The position numbers and the translations under genes were made by a program. This document shows positions 41,703 to 49,257 of a stretch of DNA of 64,000 bases, piece by piece (the stretch's first letter is position 1; each line of letters opens with the position of its first letter). Under the pieces are notes generated by a model. The model saw only the letters and a list, made by a program, of their open reading frames with translations, was not told the origin of the DNA and ran no database searches. Source of the stretch: JANQEA01 sp964466035 (lineage in GTDB: Bacteria; Bipolaricaulota; Bipolaricaulia; UBA7950; UBA9294); the NCBI GenBank assembly GCA_964466035.1, contig CAYXLR010000007.1, forward strand, positions 1 to 64,000, given 5' to 3'.

Positions 41703-41978
41703 ATGCTGCAAGAAGCACAGACCGTGGCCAGCGGAATCACAGGTGCCGACATCGCCGAGGCGGCGAAGTACGTCGCGGCGGGGCTTTGCATGGGCATCGG
41801 CGCGATCGGGTCGGCGATCGGAGAAGGCATCGCCGCGGCGCACGCCCTCGACGGGATGGCGCGTCAGCCGGAGATGCAGGGCGCCTTGTTGCGGACGATG
41901 GTCCTCGGGCAAGCGATCACGGAGACGACCGGGATCTACTCGCTGCTGATCGCGATCGTCCTGCTGTTCGTCATCTAG
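41703..41978 (+). CDS. atpE: ATP synthase subunit c, with Na+-type two-carboxylate motif
   Basis: 91 residues, two-helix hairpin with the ARQPE loop (53-57). Helix 1 reads AIGSAIGEGIAAAHA with E41; helix 2 reads GQAITETTGIYS with E74, T75, T76 and Y79. Aligned with Ilyobacter/Propionigenium c-subunits, these are positions 32, 65, 66, 67 and 70 of the Na+ site, with Gln32 replaced by Glu. A Glu32/Glu65 pair is the arrangement reported for the Na+-driven Fusobacterium rotor. Na+ coupling is therefore predicted. AGGAGGG start site. Confidence 0.93.
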   Translation: MLQEAQTVASGITGADIAEAAKYVAAGLCMGIGAIGSAIGEGIAAAHALDGMARQPEMQGALLRTMVLGQAITETTGIYSLLIAIVLLFVI

Positions 41979-41987
41979 GGAGGAACC

Positions 41988-42512
41988 GTGTCGTTCGAGT
42001 GGGGAACGATCGTCAAGAGCATCAACTGGACGCTCGTCATCAACCTGATCAACTTCGCGATCCTCCTCTACCTGCTGAAGCGGCTCCTCTTCAAGCCGGC
42101 GCTCGAGTACCTCGACCGACGTCGGGAGACGATCCACGCCCGGATGCAGGCGGCGCAAGCCGACGAGGAGCGGGCCGCGCAGCTCGTCGCCGAGCAGAAG
42201 GAGGCGCTCGCCGAGGCGCGGAAGCGCGCGGAGGGGATCGCCGAGACCGCGCAGCGGGAAGCCGAGGCGGCGATCGCCGCCGCCAAGGGCGAGGCTCGCG
42301 AAGCGGCGGAGCGGATCCTCGAGGACGGGCGGCGGCAACTGGCGCAGGAGCGCGATCGGATGATCGCGCAGCTGCGCGAGGCGTACGCCGAGATCACCGT
42401 CCTCGGGGCCGAACGGGTTCTCGAGCGGGAGATCCGGATCGAGGACCACCGGAGGCTCCTCGATCAGCTTCTGGAAGAGATCGACGAGGAAAGGCTGAAG
42501 GTCGAGTCGTGA
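41988..42512 (+). CDS. atpF: ATP synthase subunit b
   Basis: 174 residues: one N-terminal membrane helix (about 12-31, LVINLINFAILLYLLKRLLF), then a long Ala/Glu/Arg-rich coiled-coil stator. GTG start with GGGAGGAA. Single b gene, so a homodimer stalk. Stop overlaps the atpH GTG (GTGA). Confidence 0.94.
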   Translation: MSFEWGTIVKSINWTLVINLINFAILLYLLKRLLFKPALEYLDRRRETIHARMQAAQADEERAAQLVAEQKEALAEARKRAEGIAETAQREAEAAIAAAKGEAREAAERILEDGRRQLAQERDRMIAQLREAYAEITVLGAERVLEREIRIEDHRRLLDQLLEEIDEERLKVES

Positions 42513-43042
42513 GGTCGCAGGAGGTCGCCCGCCGTTACGCCATCGCGCTGTACCAACTGGCCGCCGAACAGGAGGCGGTCGAGGCGACGGAGGAGGAGCT
42601 TCGCGCGGTGGTCGACGAGACGAGGCGGAGCCGCGAGATCGCCCGCTATCTGGCGCACCCGCTCGTGTCGCGCGAGCGGAAGACCGGGTTCGTGGCGAAG
42701 GTCTTTCCGGACCTTTCGGTGCGGACGCGCAACCTCCTCGGGCTGCTGATCCGCAACCGGCGAGAGACGTACCTCGATCTGATCTGCGAGGAGTTCCTCG
42801 TCGCGCGGGCGGAAGCCGAGGGGCTCGTCCCCGTCAGCGTGACGACGGCCCGTCCGATGAGCGACGACGAGCGCGACCGGCTGACCGCGAGGCTGGAGGA
42901 CGCGCTGAAGCGGCGCGTCCGACTGGAGGAGCGGATCGACGAGCGGCTTCTTGAAGGCACGCGGATCGAAATGGAAGGGCGAGTGATCGACGGCTCGCTT
43001 CGGGCGCGGTTGGAGGGGCTGCGGGCCCGTCTGGAGACCTAG
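42509..43042 (+). CDS. atpH: ATP synthase subunit delta (OSCP)
   Basis: 177 residues. RRYAIALYQLAAEQ start, FPDLSVRTRNLLGLLIRNRRETYLDLICEEF and C-terminal RLEERIDERLLEGTRIEMEGRVIDGSLRARLEGL, matching the OSCP family whose C-terminal part contacts the b dimer. GTG start overlapping atpF. Confidence 0.93.
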   Translation: MRSQEVARRYAIALYQLAAEQEAVEATEEELRAVVDETRRSREIARYLAHPLVSRERKTGFVAKVFPDLSVRTRNLLGLLIRNRRETYLDLICEEFLVARAEAEGLVPVSVTTARPMSDDERDRLTARLEDALKRRVRLEERIDERLLEGTRIEMEGRVIDGSLRARLEGLRARLET

Positions 43043-43050
43043 GGGGAGAC

Positions 43051-44559
43051 GTGGCGAAGACCCGAAAAGACGAGATCACGGCCATCCTGAAGGAGCAGCT
43101 GAAGGGGCTCGAGTACGACCTCGAGATGCAGGAGGTCGGGATGGTCGTCGAGGTCGGGGACGGGATCGCCCGGATCTACGGGCTCGAGCGGGCGATGGCC
43201 TCCGAGATCGTCGAACTGCCCGGCGAGCTGTACGGGCTCGTCCTCAACCTCGAGGAGGAGTCGGTCGGCGTGGCGCTGTTCGGCGACAGCGAGCGGGTCC
43301 AGGAGGGGGACGAGGTCCGGCGGACCGGCCGGGTTCTCGAGACGCTCGCCGGAGAGGGGATGCTCGGCCGGGTCGTCGACCCGCTCGGACGCCCGCTCGA
43401 CGGGGGAGATCCGATCGAGTCGGCGGAGACGCGGAAGGCCGAGATCATCGCCCCCGGCGTCGTCAAGCGGCAGCCGGTCGACACGCCGCTCCAGACGGGG
43501 CTGAAGTCGATCGACGCGCTGACGCCGATCGGGCGCGGGCAGCGCGAGCTGATCATCGGCGACCGGAGGACCGGAAAGACGGCGATCGCCCTCGACACGA
43601 TCGTCAACCAGAAGGGCGGGGACGTCGTCTGCGTCTACGTGGCGATCGGCCAGAAGGCGTCGACGGTCGCGCGGATCATCGAGACGCTGAAGAGCCACGG
43701 AGCGATGGAGTACACGATCGTCGTGGTCGCCGACGCGAACGCGTCGACTCCGATGCAGTACCTCGCGCCGTACGCGGGCTGCACGATGGCCGAGTACTTC
43801 ACCTACCAAGGCCGCGACGCGTTCATCGTCTACGACGACCTGTCGAAGCACGCCGTCGCCTATCGAGAGCTGTCGCTCCTCCTCCGGCGGCCGCCGGGGC
43901 GAGAGGCGTATCCGGGCGACATCTTCTACACGCACTCCAGGCTGCTCGAACGGGCGGTCCGGCTCTCCGACGAGCACGGCGGCGGTTCGCTGACCGCCTT
44001 TCCGATCATCGAGACGAAGGCCGGCGACATCACCGCCTACATTCCGACGAACGTGATCTCCATCACGGACGGCCAGATCTACCTCGAGACCGACCTGTTC
44101 AACCAGGGGTTCCGCCCGGCGATCAACGTCGGCTATTCGGTGTCGCGCGTCGGCGGCGAGGCGCAGATCAAGGCGATGTCGCAGATCGCCGGCGAGCTGC
44201 GGCTGGAGCTGTCGCAGTACCGCGAGCTGGAGGCGTTCGCCGAGTTCTCGGCCGACCTCGACGAAGAATCGAAGGCGCAGCTGGCGCGCGGCGACCGGCT
44301 GATGGAGATCCTCAAGCAGGAACAGTACCAGCCGATGCCGGTCGAGGAGCAGGTCGTCTCGCTGTTCGTCGGGGTGGAGAACCACGTGGCGGACATCGAG
44401 GTCGGCGAGGTCCGTCGGTTCGAGCGGGAATGGCTCCGCTTCGTCCGTGAGGAGCACGACGAGATCCTCGCAGCGCTCCGCGACGAGAAGCGGCTGTCCG
44501 ACGAGCTGCGGGAGAAGCTCGACGTCGCGGTGGCCGAATTCAAGGAACGGTTTATGTGA
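43051..44559 (+). CDS. atpA: ATP synthase subunit alpha
   Basis: 502 residues. Beta-barrel N-domain (GMVVEVGDGIARIYGLE), Walker A GDRRTGKTA, VYVAIGQKASTVARI, arginine finger region NVGYSVSRVGG and C-terminal helical domain. GTG start with GGGGGAG. Its stop codon is the foot of a 13-bp perfect hairpin, after which the usual direct step to atpG is interrupted by about 465 bp of repeats. Confidence 0.97.
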   Translation: MAKTRKDEITAILKEQLKGLEYDLEMQEVGMVVEVGDGIARIYGLERAMASEIVELPGELYGLVLNLEEESVGVALFGDSERVQEGDEVRRTGRVLETLAGEGMLGRVVDPLGRPLDGGDPIESAETRKAEIIAPGVVKRQPVDTPLQTGLKSIDALTPIGRGQRELIIGDRRTGKTAIALDTIVNQKGGDVVCVYVAIGQKASTVARIIETLKSHGAMEYTIVVVADANASTPMQYLAPYAGCTMAEYFTYQGRDAFIVYDDLSKHAVAYRELSLLLRRPPGREAYPGDIFYTHSRLLERAVRLSDEHGGGSLTAFPIIETKAGDITAYIPTNVISITDGQIYLETDLFNQGFRPAINVGYSVSRVGGEAQIKAMSQIAGELRLELSQYRELEAFAEFSADLDEESKAQLARGDRLMEILKQEQYQPMPVEEQVVSLFVGVENHVADIEVGEVRRFEREWLRFVREEHDEILAALRDEKRLSDELREKLDVAVAEFKERFM

Positions 44560-44587
44560 ACCGGTGGTCTCTCCGACCACCGGTTCA
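44557..44587 (+). terminator. 13-bp hairpin at the atpA stop
   Basis: Arms 44557-44569 (TGAACCGGTGGTC) and 44575-44587, loop TCTCC; no U-run follows, so it may be an mRNA stabiliser or processing site rather than a terminator. Confidence 0.55.
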
Positions 44588-44590
44588 CGG

Positions 44591-44678
44591 AGGAGAACGC
44601 CGCGGGCGGCATTCTCCTGATGGGCGAGCCGCGCGATCTGACGATCGCGGAGAAGAACGCCGACGGACGGCGTTCTTC
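44591..44678. repeat. Hairpins 2 and 3 of the atpA-atpG spacer
   Basis: 44591-44618: AGGAGAA...TTCTCCT stem with one mismatch and an inner GCCGC/GCGGC. 44652-44678: perfect 11-bp stem GAAGAACGCCG with loop ACGGA. The string ATTCTCCTGATGGGCGAGC after hairpin 2 recurs after hairpin 4 (44821). Confidence 0.75.
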
Positions 44679-44710
44679 CGTGGGATGGGAAGCGAACTGA
44701 GGAGCACGAC

Positions 44711-44830
44711 GTGGCACAGCAGGTACGGGCGATTAAGGGACGCATAGGGAATATGGGACTCATCGTGCTCGGGATGTTCGTGCGGCCTGGCGGCCGCGTA
44801 GGAGAATGTCGCGGGGCGGCATTCTCCTGA
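44711..44830 (+). repeat. Extra copy 1 of the atpG 5' end (39-codon open frame)
   Basis: GTG at 44711 starts a frame reading VAQQVRAIKGRIGN, the same 14 residues as AtpG apart from GTG for ATG, then diverges (MGLIVLGMFVRPGGRV) and stops at 44828-44830. Nucleotides 44711-44752 match the real atpG start almost exactly; 44753-44797 match copy 2 but not atpG. The frame ends in hairpin 4 (44801-44827, GGAGAATG/CATTCTCC). Confidence 0.85.
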
Positions 44831-44853
44831 TGGGCGAGCTAAGGAACTGAGGC

Positions 44854-45012
44854 ATGGCACAGCAGGTACGGGCGATTAAGGGACGCATAGGGAATCTGGG
44901 ACTCATCGCGCTCGGGATGTTCGCGCGGCCTGGCGGCCGCGGCGAAGAACGGCGCTTTGCGCCGTTCTTCGGTGGGCGCAGCAGATGTACGATGGAGCTT
45001 GCGAGGGAGTAG
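44854..45012 (+). repeat. Extra copy 2 of the atpG 5' end (52-codon open frame)
   Basis: ATG at 44854 starts MAQQVRAIKGRIGN, then LGLIALGMFARPGGRG and a tail through hairpin 5 to a TAG at 45010-45012, 12 bases before the true atpG ATG. Preceded by AAGGAACTGAGG, a possible Shine-Dalgarno. About 82 of 87 bases match copy 1. Hairpin 5 (44944-44970) has 12-bp perfect arms GAAGAACGGCGC and loop TTT, lying inside this frame. Confidence 0.85.
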
Positions 45013-45024
45013 GGAAACAGACAC

Positions 45025-45879
45025 ATGGCGCAGCAGGTACGGGCGATTAAGGGACGCATAGGGAATATCGAGAACATCGCGCAGATCACCCGCGCGATGA
45101 ACGCGATCGCGATGACCAAGGTGACGCGCATGAAGAAGCGCCTCGCCGCGGTCCGTCCGTACCTCGAGGAGCTCGAAGGCTACATCGCGACGTTGATCGG
45201 CCGGATCCCGCCGGACGCCGAGCCGCATCCGCTCACGGCGCCGAACGGATCGGAGGCCGTCGGCGTGATGGTGCTGAACGCGGATCGAGGGCTGTGCGGA
45301 CGGTACAAGGGGGACATCAACCGGAAGGGCGAGGAGCTCCTCGGAGCGTCGGCACCGGACGCGGAGCTGCTTGCGGGCGGCGAGAAGGCGCGGGTCCATT
45401 TCGCTCGGCGCGGGATCGAGCCGTTGCGGAGCTACGCGCACACCTACGACCAGCCGACCGCCGAGACGGCGCGCCGGATGGCCGGCGATCTGATCGACCT
45501 GTACCTCGACGGGAGCGTCGGGAGGATCGTGCTCGTCTACATGCGGTTCGTCTCCGATCTGAAGCAGGAGCTGGTCGTGGAGGAGTTCTTGCCGTTCTCG
45601 ATCGAGCCGTCGGCAAACGACGTCCTCGTCGAGCCGTCGGTGCAGGAGATGCTCGACGTCTCGCTCCGGCTGAGTCTGCAGGGCAGGCTGTACGCGGCGC
45701 TGCTCGAGACGAAGACGAGCGAGGACGCGATCCGCCGGCAGGCGATGAAGAACGCGACCGACAACGCCGAGGATCTGCTGAAGGGTCTGACCCGCGCGTA
45801 CAACAAGGCGAGACAGCAGGAGATCACGCGCGAGATCGCCGACATCATCGGGGGCGCGGAGGCGCTTCGCACGACCTGA
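45025..45879 (+). CDS. atpG: ATP synthase subunit gamma
   Basis: 284 residues. N-terminal helix MAQQVRAIKGRIGNIENIAQITRAMNAIAMTKVTRMKK and C-terminal helix ATDNAEDLLKGLTRAYNKARQQEITREIADIIGGAEAL form the rotor shaft; central Rossmann-like part has LNADRGLCGRYKGDIN. Intact and normal length. Its first 42 bases are the third copy of the sequence repeated at 44711 and 44854. GAGGGAG lies 15-20 bases upstream. Confidence 0.95.
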   Translation: MAQQVRAIKGRIGNIENIAQITRAMNAIAMTKVTRMKKRLAAVRPYLEELEGYIATLIGRIPPDAEPHPLTAPNGSEAVGVMVLNADRGLCGRYKGDINRKGEELLGASAPDAELLAGGEKARVHFARRGIEPLRSYAHTYDQPTAETARRMAGDLIDLYLDGSVGRIVLVYMRFVSDLKQELVVEEFLPFSIEPSANDVLVEPSVQEMLDVSLRLSLQGRLYAALLETKTSEDAIRRQAMKNATDNAEDLLKGLTRAYNKARQQEITREIADIIGGAEALRTT

Positions 45880-45902
45880 GACAGGGATTGAGAGGGCCAT
45901 CG

Positions 45903-47345
45903 ATGGAAGGTGAGCAGGCAGTCGGAAGGATCACGGAGATCAAGGGGCCGGTCATCGACGCCCGGTTCGAAAAGGGGCGGCTTCCCCGCGTCAACGACGC
46001 GCTGCGCGTCGAGCGCGACGGCGAGCGGGATCTGATCTTCGAAGTCGCTCAGCACCTCGGCGACGACGTCATCCGGGCGATCGCGATGGATTCGACCGAC
46101 GGGCTGGCGCGCGGAATGGAGGTCGTCAACACCGGGGGGCCGATCACGGTCCCCGTCGGCCCGGAGATGCTCGGTCGCCTGATCAACATCGTCGGCGACC
46201 CGATCGACGAGCTGCCGCCGCCGGAGACGAAGGAGCGATACTCGATCCACCGGAAGGCCCCCGGGCTCCTCGACCAGGAGACCGAGACCGAGGTCTTCGA
46301 GACCGGCATCAAGGTGATCGACCTCGTCGCCCCGTTCCCGAAGGGCGGGAAGATCGGGACGTTCGGCGGCGCCGGCGTCGGCAAGACGGTGCTGATCATG
46401 GAGCTGATCCGATCGATCGCCTACGAGTACCAGGGGTACTCGGTCTTCGCCGGCGTCGGGGAGCGAAGCCGCGAGGGGAACGACCTCTACCTCCAGATGA
46501 AGAAGGCCGGCGTCCTCGAGTCGACCGCGCTCGTCTACGGCCAGATGAACGAGCCGCCCGGCGCCCGGTTCCGCGTCGGTTTGACCGGGGTCACCGTCGC
46601 CGAGTACTTCCGCGACCAGGGGCGGGACGTCCTGCTGTTCATCGACAACATCTTTCGGTTCGCCCAAGCCGGCAGCGAGGTGTCGGCCCTCCTCGGGCGG
46701 ATGCCTTCGGAGGTCGGCTACCAGCCGACCCTGGCGACGGAGATGGGCGAGCTGCAGGAGCGGATCACCTCGACGAAGAAGGGGTCGATCACGTCGATGC
46801 AGGCGATCTACGTGCCGGCCGACGACCTGACCGACCCGGCGCCGGCGACCGTCTTCTCCCACCTCGACGCGGCGATCACCCTTTCGCGCGAGATCGTCGA
46901 GAAGGGGATCTACCCGGCGGTCGACCCGCTGCAGTCGAACTCGACGATGCTCGATCCGAACTTCATCTCCCACGAGCACTATCGCGTCGCCCGACGGACG
47001 CTCGAGGTCCTGCAGCGGTACGAGGACCTGCGCGACATCATCGCGATCATGGGGATGGACGAGCTGTCCGAGGAGGATCAGCTCGTCGTCCGCCGCGCGA
47101 GGAAGGTCCAGCGATTCATGAGCCAACCGATGTACGTCGCCGAGCACTTCACCGGCCGGCCGGGCACCTACGTCAAGCTCGAGGACACGATCAAGGGGTT
47201 CGCGATGATCGTCGACGGCGAGTTGGATCACATCCCCGAGCAGGCGTTCTACATGGCCGGGACGATCGACGAGGTGATCGAGCGGGTGAAGGGTTCACAG
47301 GAGGACCAAGAGGCTTCTGACCGCGAAGGAGACCGCGAAGAATGA
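45903..47345 (+). CDS. atpD: ATP synthase subunit beta
   Basis: 480 residues. Walker A GGAGVGKTV, ALVYGQMNEPPGARFRVGLTG, LLFIDNIFRFAQAGSEVSALLGRMPSEVGYQPTL and FTGRPGTYVKLEDTIKGF are all canonical. Contains the catalytic nucleotide sites. The usual next gene atpC (epsilon) is absent; ATGA overlap joins atpD to a methyltransferase instead. The last ~15 residues (QEDQEASDREGDREE) are an acidic extension. Confidence 0.97.
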   Translation: MEGEQAVGRITEIKGPVIDARFEKGRLPRVNDALRVERDGERDLIFEVAQHLGDDVIRAIAMDSTDGLARGMEVVNTGGPITVPVGPEMLGRLINIVGDPIDELPPPETKERYSIHRKAPGLLDQETETEVFETGIKVIDLVAPFPKGGKIGTFGGAGVGKTVLIMELIRSIAYEYQGYSVFAGVGERSREGNDLYLQMKKAGVLESTALVYGQMNEPPGARFRVGLTGVTVAEYFRDQGRDVLLFIDNIFRFAQAGSEVSALLGRMPSEVGYQPTLATEMGELQERITSTKKGSITSMQAIYVPADDLTDPAPATVFSHLDAAITLSREIVEKGIYPAVDPLQSNSTMLDPNFISHEHYRVARRTLEVLQRYEDLRDIIAIMGMDELSEEDQLVVRRARKVQRFMSQPMYVAEHFTGRPGTYVKLEDTIKGFAMIVDGELDHIPEQAFYMAGTIDEVIERVKGSQEDQEASDREGDREE

Positions 47346-48025
47346 GCTTCCTTCGCTGGCTCCCCAAGCGGTGGCAGCGACGGATTCGCAACTACGCTCC
47401 GAGGGGATTTCCCGACGTCCGCTCGTGCGGTGCCTTCTACGACGCGCGGACGCGCCTCTTCCGGGGAGACGAAGCGGCCGTCCTCGAGTACTCGAGCCTT
47501 GGTGCCCAGGAACGGCTCTTCGAGCGGGCTGTCGAACTGCTTCCTCCCCACGGACGGATCCTCGACGTCGGCTGCGGCCTCGGGCACCTGTTCGACTTCC
47601 TGACCGAGCGCGACACGGAGATCGAGGCGTACCACGGGATCGACGTCAGCGGCGGGATGCTCGAGGCGGCTCGGGCGCGGCTCGGAGCGGACGACCGCGT
47701 CGACCTTGAGCTTGTCGACCTGACGAAGACAAGGTTGCCGAAGGCCGGCCACGACGTCGGGTACCTCATCAGCGTTCTCGGCTATCCGATCGGGCGCGAT
47801 CCGATGCGCGCAATGATGAGCATCCTGCAACGCGCGTTCGATGCGTGTACGGACGGGATCGCCTTCACGCACGTGACCGGAGGGCGCCGGGAGCGACCGC
47901 TCGCTTTCCCGACCGTTCCGGAGGAGCTCGCGAGGACCTGCGAGCGCGAGCTCGGGGCGACGGCCGAGATCGACGACGACGGGGTCGACTTCACGTATCT
48001 CGTCCGTCTTCGGCACCCCGACTGA
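47342..48025 (+). CDS. Class I SAM-dependent methyltransferase
   Basis: 227 residues. SAM motif I ILDVGCGLGHLFDFL, acidic end of strand 2 YHGIDVSGGML, and motif II/III region LELVDLTKTRLP. The N-terminus is basic (RWLPKRWQRRIRNY). Small-molecule or protein substrate not evident. ATGA-coupled to atpD, in the place where atpC would be expected, so a role linked to ATP synthase is possible but speculative. Confidence 0.8.
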   Translation: MSFLRWLPKRWQRRIRNYAPRGFPDVRSCGAFYDARTRLFRGDEAAVLEYSSLGAQERLFERAVELLPPHGRILDVGCGLGHLFDFLTERDTEIEAYHGIDVSGGMLEAARARLGADDRVDLELVDLTKTRLPKAGHDVGYLISVLGYPIGRDPMRAMMSILQRAFDACTDGIAFTHVTGGRRERPLAFPTVPEELARTCERELGATAEIDDDGVDFTYLVRLRHPD

Positions 48026-48062
48026 GGGAATCCGACGGCCTTCGTCGGTCGGAAACGTTGAA

Positions 48063-48091
48063 TTGACCCCGTTTCGAGCGGATCGTATAAT
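48063..48091 (+). promoter_or_regulatory. Promoter of the tRNA-Cys/tRNA-Val pair
   Basis: TTGACC (48063-48068), 17 bp, TATAAT (48086-48091), 12 bp before tRNA-Cys. Confidence 0.65.
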
Positions 48092-48103
48092 CGCCCGCGG
48101 TTC

Positions 48104-48178
48104 GGCGGCGTAGCCAAGTGGTAAGGCAAGGGACTGCAAATCCCTGATTCACCGGTTCGAATCCGGTCGCCGCCTCCA
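48104..48178 (+). tRNA. tRNA-Cys (GCA)
   Basis: Acceptor GGCGGCG/CGCCGCC, anticodon loop CTGCAAA (GCA) on stem GGGA/TCCC, T-loop TTCGAAT, encoded CCA. Confidence 0.95.
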
Positions 48179-48189
48179 GAGAGACGGAT

Positions 48190-48265
48190 GGGTGGTTAGC
48201 TCAGCTGGGAGAGCGCATGCTTGACGTGCATGAGGTCACAGGTTCGAGCCCTGTACCACCCACCA
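48190..48265 (+). tRNA. tRNA-Val (GAC)
   Basis: Acceptor GGGTGGT/ACCACCC, anticodon stem CATGC/GCATG with loop TTGACGT (GAC), encoded CCA. Complements tRNA-Val(TAC) at 16564. Confidence 0.95.
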
Positions 48266-48266
48266 G

Positions 48267-48286
48267 CCCGCGAGGGACCTCGCGGG
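48267..48286 (+). terminator. Terminator of the tRNA-Cys/Val unit
   Basis: Arms CCCGCGAG (48267-48274) and CTCGCGGG (48279-48286), loop GGAC, followed by GTTCGTCGTTTCG. Confidence 0.6.
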
Positions 48287-48317
48287 GTTCGTCGTTTCGG
48301 CATCCCGGAGGTCGATC

Positions 48318-49115
48318 GTGGAACGCGCGCGCGAACTGATTCGACCGTACTTCGAGAAGGACGGCGTCATCGGGATCTACCTGCTCGGGTCGGTGACCCG
48401 CCCGTATCGGGACGGCCTCTCCGACTACGACATCGAGGTGGTCGTCGAGGACGCCGTCTACGAGGCGACGCCGGACGAGGAGCGCCAGGTCTTTTTCTAC
48501 AAGGACGGGGTCGAGGACGGTGGACGGCCGGTCGTCGACTACGAGTTCTACCTCGTCCCGTGGTCCGACTTCGTCGGGCTGGTCGAATCGACGCACGATC
48601 TGTTCCACCAACCGTACCAGCACGCGGTGGTCCTCCACGACCCGGACGGTCGGATCGCCCCGATCGTTGCGAAGCTCGCCGAGCTGCCCGGGGACGTCCG
48701 CCGCGATCGGATGATCGTCCACTACCTCGAGTTCCTGTATCGGCTCGGCCGGGCGCGGAAGACGGCGGTCCGAGCGGACGGAAGCGACCCCGCGCTCAAC
48801 CTTCGACTCCTCTACGGCGACGCGCTGTCCGCGCTGGTCAAGCTGCTCTTCCTGGTGAACGGTTCGTGGGCGTCGGTCAAGCACTGGAGCGAGGAGGAGC
48901 TGCGGCTGCTCGGCGTCCCGGACGATCTCTTGGCGCGTACGGCGTGCCTCTTGGGCACGCCGTCCCCTGATGATGCGAAGGGCCTCGTCGAGGCGGTCCG
49001 TGCGTACCTCGACGGCTGCGGCGAGACGTTTCACCGCGACATGGACGGGATTCAGCGGTGGCTCTTCTTCACCAAGGAGGGGAAGCGGGCGTTCGAGCGT
49101 TGGGGGCTGCGGTAG
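48318..49115 (+). CDS. Nucleotidyltransferase-fold protein (DUF4037-like)
   Basis: 265 residues. The N-terminal nucleotidyltransferase motif reads YLLGSVTRPYRDGLSDYDIEVVV (GS followed by DxD-type SDYD), with a third acidic residue probably in VVDYEFYLV. The C-terminal half is helical with ALVKLLFLVNGSWASVKHWSEEEL, as in aminoglycoside/unknown nucleotidyltransferases. Substrate unknown. GTG start with GGAGG. Monocistronic-looking: a tRNA terminator precedes and a new promoter follows. Confidence 0.7.
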   Translation: MERARELIRPYFEKDGVIGIYLLGSVTRPYRDGLSDYDIEVVVEDAVYEATPDEERQVFFYKDGVEDGGRPVVDYEFYLVPWSDFVGLVESTHDLFHQPYQHAVVLHDPDGRIAPIVAKLAELPGDVRRDRMIVHYLEFLYRLGRARKTAVRADGSDPALNLRLLYGDALSALVKLLFLVNGSWASVKHWSEEELRLLGVPDDLLARTACLLGTPSPDDAKGLVEAVRAYLDGCGETFHRDMDGIQRWLFFTKEGKRAFERWGLR

Positions 49116-49179
49116 CGGCCCGAAGGGGCCCCTCCGTGTTCGGGCTGCTCTTTCCTCTATCGCAGTCAGGAACAGGTTT

Positions 49180-49208
49180 TTGCCGCTCCGAATGCGGTTC
49201 GGTATACT
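49180..49208 (+). promoter_or_regulatory. Promoter of the lysine-degradation operon
   Basis: TTGCCG (49180-49185), 17 bp, TATACT (49203-49208). Confidence 0.6.
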
Positions 49209-49210
49209 GC

Positions 49211-49237
49211 GTGCACGGCCGGACACCGGCCGTGCAC
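49211..49237 (+). promoter_or_regulatory. 27-bp dyad at the transcript start of the lysine operon
   Basis: Perfect 12-bp arms GTGCACGGCCGG (49211-49222) and complement (49226-49237) around ACA, starting two bases after the -10. It could be an operator or a 5' mRNA hairpin; it ends 20 bp before the start codon. Confidence 0.65.
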
Positions 49238-49257
49238 GGAACGGGAGGACGGAGCGG

